Positions 43,580 to 57,060 of a DNA stretch of 64,000 nt are shown here, piece by piece. Each line of letters begins with the position of its first letter. Position 1 is the first letter of the stretch. Position numbers and translations under genes: made by a program. The stretch covers positions 3,166,348 to 3,230,347 of the forward strand of contig CM042091.1 in the NCBI GenBank assembly GCA_023512835.1. Direction: 5' to 3'. Under the pieces are notes generated by a model. It saw only the letters and a program-made list of their open reading frames with translations, had not been told where the DNA came from and did not search any database. This DNA is from Taxillus chinensis. Taxonomy: Eukaryota; Streptophyta; Magnoliopsida; Santalales; Loranthaceae.

Positions 43580-44053
43580 GGAACGTAAAATGTATCGATC
43601 CGGTCCAATTGGCGACGGAGCGTACCTAAATGGGCCAAAAGTTTAATTAAGGGATCAAAATTTCTCTCCAATTCGCATGTGGATGCAAATTGATTCGCGA
43701 ATTAATTTATATTTATTTATTTATTTAAAATTTTATTATAAGTTAATTTTATTTAAAGTAATTTAAAATTTATATTTAATAGTTTATAATTTTCTAAATA
43801 TTAATTTTAAAATTAAAAGATTTAAACTCTAGGTATTAATATACTAAATAAAATATGTAATAGTTTTAAAAATTATTTAAAAAAAAAAGGCAATCTGTGA
43901 ACCGATTCGCGTTCGCATAATTTTATCTGCATGAACTGAGCCTAAATAAATTTAGGCCCATGATTAAAATGAACCAAAATTTATTTAAACTACTTCGCTA
44001 CATACAGAACACAAACTTATCTGCGTACCTGCAATACATTTTACATCCCTATT
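43580..44053. mobile_element. MITE-like repeat A flanking the ACC oxidase fragment
   Basis: The left end is gaacgtaaaatgtatcgatc. The right end, reverse-complemented, is agggatgtaaaatgtattgc, an inverted GTAAAATGTAT motif. The A+T-rich interior has (TTTA)n. It is matched closely by repeat B at 44465-44927 in the same orientation, and more loosely by 56605-56960. Confidence 0.6.
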
Positions 44054-44086
44054 TTATTGTGGTGGCTGCCGACGTCTTTTCTTTTA

Positions 44087-44927
<841 letters not shown>

Positions 44928-45027
44928 TTATTTTATTGTGGTGGCTGCCGACGTCTCTTCCATTCCTGCTCCCTCAAATATTATATTCATCATTCATTTC
45001 TTTTAAGTACGTTTTGAAACTAGTGTA

Positions 45028-45320
45028 GCTTGTAATTGATGAAAAGGTTTATTTCCCTTTTTATGAAATCTGCCTTATATGAACTTATATGAAGATGCAA
45101 AGTAATTTGAATGTATTCGGAGCGTTCACATTTAAGATTCAATAATAAATGATTTAGCATAAATCATATTATTAATTGATTTTAATTTTATGTGTATATA
45201 TATATTATTAGAATTTAGGACAGCAAATCATATAAATATATATAACTATAATCAGGATTTATATATATATATATATAGCTATACTTTTTTTACTATAATT
45301 AAACTTTATAACTTAAAAAA
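45028..45320. other. Short A+T-rich spacer
   Basis: Nothing recognisable apart from a (TA)n tract at 45261-45277. Confidence 0.3.
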
Positions 45321-45535
45321 ATTAAAATTTGGAAAAGGGGCCATGTTTTCGGCCGACTCCTCCTAAATTTGTCGCCCCACATTTTGGCTATGTGTTTTTC
45401 AGCCAAATTATTAAATCAAATTTTTAAAAATTAAAATTTGGAAAAGGGGCCATGCTTTCGGCCGACTCCTCCTAAATTTGTCGCCCCACATTTGGCTATG
45501 TGTTTTTCAGCCAAATTATTAAATCAAATATTTTA
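45321..45535. repeat. Tandem duplication, 109-bp unit
   Basis: The unit attaaaatttggaaaagggg begins at 45321 and again at 45430. It runs through ggccgactcctcctaaattt to agccaaattattaaatcaaa in both copies with very few differences. Each unit contains a small hairpin, TTTGGCT...AGCCAAA. Confidence 0.85.
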
Positions 45536-47701
45536 AAAAACTTTTTTTCCATTTAAATCAACCTCTATTGAGTGTGAATAATATTATCTAAATTTGGGCA
45601 CAGTTTGACATTGATTTTGAGTGGTTCATTAAAAGTCGTTTGATAATTTTTAAAAAATACTTATAATTTTTTTTTGTTTCTTAATAATAAAAAGCATGAA
45701 CATTTTAGAAATTACTTTTAAAAGTTACTTTTTAAGTTTGTAACTTTGAAATTTATAAAATATTAATATTAATTTTATTTAAAATTAAAATGAAAAGAGG
45801 TGCTATTTAAAATTTAAAAATTAAGAATATTTTTGTCTTTTTCAACATTCATAATAATTTTATTTTTTATTTATCAAATACTATTGCTTACTTATAATAC
45901 TTTTAAATTTATAGTTTATTAAATACTCATTTCTTTATTTTTATAATAATTTTTTTCCAACACAGCTAAAAATAATTTTTTTAAAAAATATAATATTACC
46001 AAATTGGACTTTGTGTATTTACCGTATCACTTGTCAATGATAATATAAATAAAAAAATATTGAATGTGTGTGTTTTAAATAAAAGTATGAGAAATAAATA
46101 AAAGTATGTGAAATAAATAAATGAGCGTGTCATTAGATAAGTGAAATAAATAAAAGTAATTTGTTTACGGTAAATTAATCAAATACTAACTAAATCGAAT
46201 GTGAATAAATAAAAGTAACTGATGATATTTTAGGTTGCAAAGTATAATATACATTATTCCAAATAAAACATATATAATTTAAACTTTACGACTAATATTT
46301 AACATTTTTATTATCAATGACTAATAAATTATAAATAATATTTTCCTTAGTATTGTGATTTTTTATATTTTAAAATAAACAAGTTAATAGAACTAAAAAG
46401 AGTTAAATATTTATTTTAATTATATACTCTATCCTATATTATTTAAGCGAATAAGTTTACTCATAATTTATGCAGAAATATTCTTTATGTCGTGGTTTGG
46501 TGTGGTTTGATTTAGACAAGTTAGATGTGAAGATAGCAATGGAAAACAAACACCTTCGTCCTTTTATGGTATTTTAATTATGATTTTACGCTTAATTGTG
46601 TAACTTGTGTTTTAAATATATAATCAGTTACGTTATGGATTTGAAAATGAATAATTATGTATTTGTAATTGTTAGTCCACCGACTTAAAATTGATGTGAT
46701 TGGTCATGCGCATGAAATGAAGTTATCACATTGAAGTGGAACGCGTTTTAAGCAAAAATTACATGTTTAAAAAGGGAACGAATGCAAAACAAATGGGGAA
46801 CCCGCTAAGAAGCTTATTACTTTTGAATAAATGCGTTGGTAGTCAAATCAATGTGACGCCATGAGAAGTGGGAAGACCGATGGCGACCAATCAACTGACC
46901 TGTGATTTTTTATTTTTTTTTTAGGTTGTTGAAAAACGCAAGCTCAATTAAAATTTTAAAACTCTCTAGCGGTAAACTTCATCACTTCCCTCTCTCTCTG
47001 ACACTCATTAAATTTCTTAATTTTAAATAAATATTTTTAACGGACGACTTTGTATTGTAATATTTAAAAAACATGTCATAAGTTGATATCATGTAATATT
47101 ACGCATTAATTCATTCAATTGAATATCAATGCTATCTAAATTTTTAACTTGAATCTTATTTTGATTCCTCGATCCAACCACGAATTTTAGTGGTGAACTA
47201 GCATTGGCTTTGATATGGGTCTGAGGATTTTTTCCAACCCGTGTTTTCAGAATATCTTAATTCATGCTCTTTTCAATCCTTTCTAGTTAGAGTCCAATCT
47301 GCTCATTTCAACTCAACATGCATGTCAGTCCAGCTCAGCTCTACACTAGACGGCCTGATCAGCCCGCACGTAAAAAAATCATGACAAAATATTGTCAAGA
47401 TGAGAAATCAAACCCAAGAACTCTACAAAGGCATTATATTACTCAACAATCAAGCTAAACTGTTTTTGTTATAAATGATTATATATTTAATATATATATA
47501 CTTAAAATATAACATATAAATAATTATAATAATAATAATACTATTATTATTATTATTATCATTATCATTAATGATAATAATTTTAAAAAGTGTATGACTT
47601 ATTTTATATTATATCAAAAATATTCAGTATTGTAAAACTAACCGATAACATTGAATATAATTATAATAGTGTATATATATATATACCATATCAAAGAATA
47701 C

Positions 47702-47732
<31 letters not shown>

Positions 47733-48644
47733 AACTCACACTTAATAGTTAATGTTATACAAAAATAACTGTATTATCAATCATTTTAATTACATTAAGA
47801 AAAATAAGTTAGAGAAATACAATTTCTTGGACTATTGTATTATTCATAACATAAATAACATGATAATTATGATATATAATTATATTAATTAGGTTATCAC
47901 TGCTCATATTATCACTTATTATTTATGATAATTATATTACTTAGATTATCATTGCTTATATTATCACTTATTATTGATGATAATTATATTATTTAGATTA
48001 TAACTACTTACTACTTAAATTATTACTTATTAATTAGAATTTATACATGCATATGTATATATAATGATAACTATAAAACTATTTATATACATATAACATA
48101 AATAATATGATAATTATTGAGTATCTGAAGTTTAATAACTGATGTTAAAAGTTTATCAATAACTATTATATATATAAAAAAATAAATATTATTTACTATG
48201 TTTACATAATTAATGTATATATTTAAAATTTAACATATAAATAATATTAGTAGTAAAACTAGTACCACCACTACTAATAATAATGAGTAAATAATTTATT
48301 TTGAAAATAATATTACTTATATTTAAATATAAATAAACATTCATTAAAAGTAGTAGTAATGCTTTAATATAAAATATAAACATATAAAATATAAAAAATA
48401 ATATAATTTATAATCATATAGTATATTAGTATGAACTAATATATAATTTTTAAATTAATTTTGAATCTAATTATTTTATATTTTATATCAAAATATTAAT
48501 AGTACATTTAGTTTTTACTCTAATATAAATATATATACTTTGTAATTATTATTATTTTTTAAATAATTCGTCTAATTGTATTATTATTATTATTATTATT
48601 ACTAATAATAATAATAATTTTATAATTACTTATATGTTTTATTA
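45536..48644. other. Gene-free, extremely A+T-rich stretch
   Basis: No gene is present. It includes (CATA)n and (TA)n at about 47700-47731, and loosely repeated phrases (ttatcacttattattgatga, gataattatattacttagatt) at about 47885-48010. The less A+T-rich patch at 47160-47380 shows no exon. Confidence 0.4.
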
Positions 48645-49026
48645 GAGCATCCACACTAGGTCATTCAAACTCTAAAATTTAGATAAAATTTTAAATTTTG
48701 GAAAAAAAAATCCTACATCACGTCCTTTAAACTCTAAAATTTAAAAAATAAAAATAGAGATTAGAGAGAGGATCTCCATATTTGGAGGATTACTATTCAT
48801 CATCTAAATATTTTTTAAATATATTTATTGTTATGTGTGCATTCTTAATTGGTTGTAATAAATAGATGAGATTAAAAAAATATTAAATATACAATAAAAT
48901 ATTATAATTTATTATATAGAGATAGAGATAAAGAATCTGATGCATGTAATTTTTTAAATATCTTCAAATTTTTACTGTATAGCCATAAAAATAAGAATAG
49001 AGATAATAAAGCTAATGTGGATGCTT
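48645..49026. mobile_element. Tourist-like MITE with TTA target duplication
   Basis: The left end is gagcatccacactagg. The right end, reverse-complemented, is aagcatccacattagc. TTA lies directly outside both ends (48642-48644 and 49027-49029), fitting the 3-bp TWA target duplication of PIF/Harbinger-related elements. The element is 382 bp and non-coding. Confidence 0.65.
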
Positions 49027-49029
49027 TTA

Positions 49030-50270
49030 TAAATATATAATTACTTTTCACGGGCGGGTCGGACGGGCGGGAATTTTTCCCGTCCTTTATTTTTTTCTAT
49101 GCCGGGAAGCCCCTACCCCTCTTTTCTTCATCAACTAATCAATTGGTTAGTATTATAATGCTATTTCTTATTTCCATTGATCTTGAATGATATAGTCATA
49201 ATAGTTCAATTTAGTTTTTTAGGGTTTGTTTTTTACTTTATATTTTGTAAACACATAAATTAGTGAGCTCTCTTTTAGTTAATGCAAATCGATGGTTACT
49301 TGGTATAGATCGACAACATTGGATGTAAATCAACGACTCTTAGGTGGTGATCGACAACACTTGATGTAAATTGACAGCCGCAAATCGATAGTCTTTCAAT
49401 ACAGATCAACAGGCCTATGGTTGGGAAAAAAAAAACAGAACAGTTAACTCATATAAATTGGGGGGGGGGGGGGGGGGGAGACGGTGTGTATATTGAATGT
49501 GTGCTTAGTGTTCAATATGTGTGTGTGGCAAAAGCCAATAATGACTTTGATATTTATCATTTTTAATATTTTCATTAATTTTTTATTACTGATTACATAT
49601 TTATATCCACACATTATGTCTATATCGAATAGACCAAATATCATTTTATATTTTTTAGCAAACATAATGTTTTAATTATTTTTTTAAAAAAATGAATTTT
49701 ATTTTTAAAAATTGTTAAAATAAATTGTTTATTCTTTATTATTATTTTTATAATGATGCAAAATTTAAACAAGTCAGGTAAATTTTAAATGAATTAAACT
49801 CATAAGCTCTAATCGAGTTTATTCATACAAGCCAGATATGTGATATTAGCTAATTAATAATGAGTCTAACTAGCATAAAAGTCTCTACGCAACTACTATA
49901 TTTACAATGATGTTATTTTGATAAGAGTATTACAAGGTACTATCAAAATTACATAACCGATAAAAAATTGCACCATATTAGATCATGAAAAAAAAAATCA
50001 TAATCATCCACTTCATTATAATTTTACGATAATATCCCAATTGATCTCTATTTGTCCTACTTTGAAAATCCTGTTCAGGGTTTGCCAAAAAGCTCCTCTC
50101 CGGGTCCCAAATGTACACGAATTATACGACACCATCCATCTCTATTTGTCGTTTTGCTACCATCTAATTCCAAAAAAAGTCGTAGCTTGATCAACCAGAA
50201 TTGAGCTTGATTTGAGGTCATGCTTAGTTGAGCGAGAGTTCTCTTTGTGTCGTTTTGATGCGTTAAGTGA
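49030..50270. other. Gene-free stretch with a G19 run
   Basis: A run of 19 G occurs at 49460-49478. A GC-rich scrap at 49051-49085 (gggcgggtcggacgggcggg) looks like the end of a non-autonomous repeat. The open frames at 49444-49675 are featureless. Confidence 0.35.
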
Positions 50271-50367
50271 AACAGAGTAGACCCATGTTTTTCATCCCGT
50301 CCCCAGACAAACAAAAGAACAAACACACGGCCATTTTATTGTACTATAAAGTGAGTATAAAGAGAAC

Positions 50368-50533
50368 GAACTCCGGATTGTCCATTACATCATTGGTGTC
50401 TTATTCCTTCGGTTACAAATTGAAATAAATTATTTTATATTTTCAAATTTTAAATATGTGTTTTAGAAAAGCATGATATAAAATTCACCGATCCATATAA
50501 AATCTTTAGATGGACCGCCCATTTTCTTTAACC
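50368..50533. other. Insertion or deletion difference in the 3' flank of ACC oxidase copy 2
   Basis: The 3' flanks of the two ACC oxidase genes match at 40430-40527 and 50275-50367, and again from ggcgacgaggattaag (50534). About 165 bases here have no counterpart in copy 1. The extra DNA is A+T-rich and shows no clear inverted ends. Confidence 0.6.
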
Positions 50534-50544
50534 GGCGACGAGGA

Positions 50545-52020
<1,476 letters not shown>

Positions 52021-52152
52021 CTCAACTCTGTTTGCCCTCAAAGAATATATTGCAGGGTTCTGGGATGGGTCTCTTTCTCTCTCTGCTTCCTGTGAGTGTG
52101 TATGTGCGTGGTGGACTTGTTGGGAGCTGAGGTTCCGAGTGGATTGCTTGGG

Positions 52153-52161
52153 AATTTATAG
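52153..52161 (-). promoter_or_regulatory. TATA box of ACC oxidase copy 2
   Basis: CTATAAATT on the minus strand, about 135 bases upstream of the ATG, in a region aligned with the copy 1 promoter. Sequence homologous to the copy 1 distal promoter follows without interruption to about 52425. Confidence 0.6.
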
Positions 52162-52429
52162 AAGTGATGCGAGAGATATGGGCAGGCAAGCATGGGTGGT
52201 GGAGGACAGCAAAGTGGGCACTGGCGGGACAAACGGACCCACAGGTCCATGTGCAATTCACATGTTTGGTCCGAATGAAGCCAATGCCAAAATGGTGATG
52301 AGTAAATCAAACAGTTGCCTTATTGGACCGTCTTTTCATTTCGCTGACTCGAATTGAAAGTCATGGCCTTTGGGGTGATTCGCGGCATGCCACGGACGGA
52401 ATGGATGAGACTTGTGGGACCGCTTGACG

Positions 52430-52950
52430 GAGGATGAGTAAGATTTAATTATTCAAATTTTTATTAAATGACTCACGTAACTATATCATGTATTTTGGTT
52501 TCCAATATCAGCTATATCTCCTACTATGTTGGGCTAGTGGAATCTTCATCGCCTAAGAAACTAGTCTTCTCTCTACCCATAAATAGATGTTCAGATTATC
52601 CGGAGAAAGATAATAAAAAAGGTTTTAAAAAAAAGTTGCTAAGAAGGAAAAATCTTTTCCATTTAGATTAAATACCATTCTACATGAAGATTTGATTGCG
52701 GAAGGATTAATTATGATCTTAGCCATCTTTGTAGCTGATGATTACACATGAACAATTTGTTTTACATGTGATATTACGGCTTGAGTTTTTATGAATAGTT
52801 TGTTACATGTACCGTTTCCGTTCATGATTAACTGTTTTTGTTTAATTGAATGTCATATAAAAATTAAAAATACGGATCATTGAATAAAAGCATTACATGT
52901 TATCCATCATGTTGAACTATTTATAATATTAAATTAATAATGACTTTATG
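52430..52950. other. Gene-free stretch
   Basis: A short plus-strand open frame (52468-52671) has no recognisable features. Nothing else is seen. Confidence 0.35.
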
Positions 52951-52954
52951 CAGA

Positions 52955-53720
52955 GAGGTGCTACCTAGGACGAGATCTATCTATTATTGTATCCCGCCCT
53001 CGCCTAGATAGATAGTAAAATTTTAAAATCATATCCCGCCCCATGTACAAGTGGGGCGAGGTATCCCGTCCTATGGCGGGGTTAGAGGGAGAAGACTTCA
53101 TCTGGACGCTCTCTACTATCGGATTTTATTGATCTATCTTAAGACAACCTTGCCTTTTAGAGGCTCTATGAAACAGTTAATAGGGGTGATTCGGATCTTA
53201 TCGGGGGCGAAATCAACCTATTACCGTCCCCCGTTCCCGCTTAGGCGGTAGATAAACTTTTAAGATTCTATCACGTTCCATATGTAAGCGGAGCGGAAGA
53301 TATCATTCTTTAATATGTCTACAAATGAGGTTCCACCTGCCCGCATCTTGTTATCGTTTTTTATTTGATCTGTACATATGAATAATTTTGATTTAAATCA
53401 AATTTCTATGTCATTTTTAACAAAAAAAAAATTATCAAAAATAATTTAATTTTACAATAATAAATACCATTCAAAAATATTAAAAATCATAAACAATAGT
53501 TAAATAATAATATTTAAAATAATATAAAATCAAAAATAAAAATTATTAAAATTAGGTGGGGTATGGGCTACACGGAATACCTTGCTGCCTATTACCGCTC
53601 TCCGTCTGGAGTGTTAAGTTTAAAAACCACACCTCGCTCTTGCCTGAGCGAGATAACCCGCCCCGCATAGCGATAGCGGGCGAGGTAACAAGTGCGGGTA
53701 TCCATTGCCACCACTAACTC
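52955..53720. repeat. Repeat with GGGCGGG/CCCGCCC blocks
   Basis: Short GC blocks (tatcccgccctcgcctagat, aagtggggcgaggtatcccg, aacccgccccgcatagcgat) are scattered through A+T-rich DNA. The right side ends in gcgggtatccattgccacca, a terminus type common to plant non-autonomous elements. The left end is not defined. Confidence 0.45.
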
Positions 53721-53983
53721 TGTGAATGTTATTTTTTTAATTATGAGAATGCTAAGCTAACATAAAGGTGCATTATTTTGAAGTAATTATTAAATTAAGG
53801 TAGAATAATTTATGAATATTCATAGTTAAATTGGACTTAATTTCCAAAGGTAACAGACATACTTAAATATAATATCTTATTAATTAGTTCTATTTGTAAA
53901 AAGTAATCATTAGAATTATTTAATAGTTTATCATATAATTGTAAATGAATTATATGTTCATATATAAACTCACATTTGACTTT

Positions 53984-54585
53984 CTAAAAGATTGTTTATG
54001 TTCGTTTGTTAAGAAATAATGTCATTTGTGAACATAATTATGGTATTCTTGTACAAGTATTTACGAATGATTTGAAAAAATTATTTGTGTTCATAAATAT
54101 TATTCGTAAATGGAGATTAACAAATTAATCACTATATATTTAGGTGTTTTATTAATATAAATATATATGATATAATTTAAATTATTGGTAAATAAAAACA
54201 ACTATTTTTCATTTGTTATTATTATAATTATCATTATTATTATTATATTTCCACGAAATATATATAATAATTGTTTAAACATATTAAACAATAATAACAT
54301 AGCTTAAAATGTCGTCGAAGTCTTTCTTTTTTGTAATGATAAGTCTTTAGTTTGAATTCCTTTAGAGAATTTTACGGATTTTGTAATTGTTTTCATGAAC
54401 ATTTTCATTAACAAGCCTTAAACACTAACTCATGAACATTCATAAATAGTTTATTAACATTATGAGAATATTTATGAATATTATATCTTAAGAATTGTGT
54501 TTATTTTGATTTACTAATGAATAGAAATAAACACGTTTGAATGTTTTACTATTCGGCTCAAATTAGCTTGGTTAGTTTACAATAC
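53984..54585 (+). mobile_element. TTCGTGAAC-rich element, copy 4
   Basis: It starts aagattgtttatgttcgttt and ends actattcggctcaaattag, with the same interior order as copy 1. It is non-coding. An interior patch at 54305-54365 (gtcgtcgaagtctttctttt) is not shared and may be a small insertion. Confidence 0.5.
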
Positions 54586-54754
54586 TACTTTACCATAAGA
54601 TTTGTCCAACGGGAAATCATGATAATGCTATTTATTATTGTTATAGTGTGTGTTTTATGATTATTTAGTTATCCACTTTGTAAGTAGATATAAATTATTT
54701 ATTTCAGTACCTGTTTTAGTTTCATTGCATTTGCATGCTTCGTCTGTTCATTAA

Positions 54755-54756
<2 letters not shown>

Positions 54757-54850
<94 letters not shown>
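54757..54850. repeat. (AAT)n(ATT)n palindromic microsatellite
   Basis: A run of over 20 AAT units switches directly to about ten ATT units, so the two halves can pair as a hairpin. It produces a spurious open frame of Asn and Ile repeats on the minus strand. Confidence 0.9.
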
Positions 54851-54851
<1 letters not shown>

Positions 54852-57060
54852 GGCTTAAATTCATTACTGAATTCATGATGGGGACAAATTTAACCATATA
54901 TAGGAAGTATACAGTGTCAGAATCGACCAAAAAAACGTGTTCAAGCGGATAGTTGATAATGGAGGAGCAATCTAAAATTAAATTGACATTTTTGAGAAAA
55001 AATTTCATTAAATTATTTATGAGAGAAATTAAATTTAATTAGAAAAAAATAAAAGTTCAGTAATATAAGTAATATATCATTAGAGTATCATTAATTATAA
55101 TAGTACTGTTATAATTCAAATTAATTTTATTTAACTATTATAGCTAAGTAGGATTATAAATGCTAAGTATTTTAATTGTGATTTTATCCTTATTTTTGTT
55201 TTAAATATATAATTAAGTACTTTATGGTTTTGAAAAGAGATAATTGGTTACCTGTAATTGTCAGTCCACCGGCTTGTGAACGTGACTGCCGAAGCCATCA
55301 TGCGCGTGGTGTGAACTTATCACATACGCGTTTTAAACATTAAAAGGCACATGTTTTAAAAGAGAAGGAATGCAAAATAATTAAAATGCTAATTACTTTT
55401 GAATAAATGCTTTGGTAAGTCGGTCAATATTCCACAATTGCGACTTCTCAATTGTGGGGTGACATGACGAGTAACGTCACGAGAAGTGCGAAGACCGACG
55501 GCGACCAATCAATTGACCCGTGTTTTTTTTCTAATTATTTTTTTAATCATAAAATATTATTATATTTTTTAATAATATACTTTTTAAAAGGTTGTTTTTA
55601 AATTTTTTTATTTTATTTTTTTATTAATTTTTAAAATAAAAAAATAAATATGATGAGATAATAAAAAGTAAAAAGGTAAATATAATAAATAAAAATAAAT
55701 ATTTTAATAAATACAGATTAACTAGTTAATGTTCATTTTGGTATAAATTTAATTAAAATAGAAAGTATGAAAAGTATACTTTTTATAATTTCTTAAAATT
55801 AAATCTTCAAACAATAAAAAATATATAAAGATTCTGGGATGAATTCCCTTAATGTAATTCATTTAAAAGTTCTAGTGTGTGGTATATTTTTCCTCCATCC
55901 TCTTATCCTCATATATAAAAATAATTTTTTTTCATTTTTTTTTTCAATCCAAACAAACAATCATTTTTTCATCCTTTTTCCTTTCCTTTTATTTCCTTTT
56001 CACTATTTTTATACCTCAAATTCTTTCACCTCTTTCCTGTCTTTTCCCAAAGAGTTAGTTATATTAAATTTAAAGTATATAGTCACGTAAAAAATTAGAA
56101 TACTCGCAATGAAATAGTTAAATGTTTTAATAAATTTATCTACGTTGAATAATATTAGCTACAAATTCGAATCAAAATGTATTTTAACTAAAAAAATTAT
56201 TAAATATCAAACTTCAAAATATCAATTAGTACGTGAATGCTCTTATAATATATTAATAGCGTCCCTTGTACAATTTTATAATGATAAATGTGTGAGGTGA
56301 GATTCAGAATTGTAAATATGAAGCATTGGTTTTATTTAATTATTAATATAATAATTGTGTACATATTTTTAACATATGAAATTAAAAATAATTTGTAATA
56401 TTAATTTTATTGTATTGTAATTTTTAAATATTTGTTTTTACTTTTGCATCATATTAAGCAAATACGCTAGCTTAATTTAAAATTTAAAAAATGAAAGAAG
56501 AAACGGAAATAAAAAAAAAGAGGGGATAGGGCAAGTGTGGCGGATCTTATTTTGATTATTTATTTTATGTGGGAGTAGTGGACAAAGCAATAGTCATAAT
56601 GAATAGGGGTGTAGAATATTTGCCAATCAATTCGCAGTTCGTGCGGACCGGAGTAGATTGGATTAGAAAAATTCGATATATTTCAATCACGGGCATAAAT
56701 CGACCGATCCGTCTAAGACCGATTCATGGACTGGTGTTCATTTTATTTATTTATTTATTTATTAAAAACCTATTACTCATTCTTTTTAATTTTTTAATAC
56801 CTATATCCTAAACTTATTAATTTTAAGATTAAAATGTCAAAATATTTAAGTAAATAAATAAATATGAATCGGTTCACAACCAATTCATTCTTAGTCCATT
56901 AAATTTGCAAGCCTAAATGGACTGAATTAATGAGTAACACTAGTAATTTGACCTAGATGGGACAGTCCATTTGAGTTGGAGTTCGCTACGGCGAACAAGA
57001 AAAGTCGCACCATGCGGTTTTTTAATTTTTTGGTATATTATTATAGTTTGTTTTAAAAAT
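54851..57060. other. Gene-free stretch
   Basis: No gene is seen. A pyrimidine-rich patch at 55890-56050 resembles one arm of a MITE. The part at 56605-56960 is a distant relative of the MITE-like repeats A and B (taggggtgtagaatatttgc, then (TTTA)n, then aatcggttcacaaccaattc). Open frames here are A+T artefacts. Confidence 0.35.

Noticed and set aside
54751..55008. Frame encoding long Asn and Ile runs
   Set aside because: It is caused by the AAT/ATT microsatellite.
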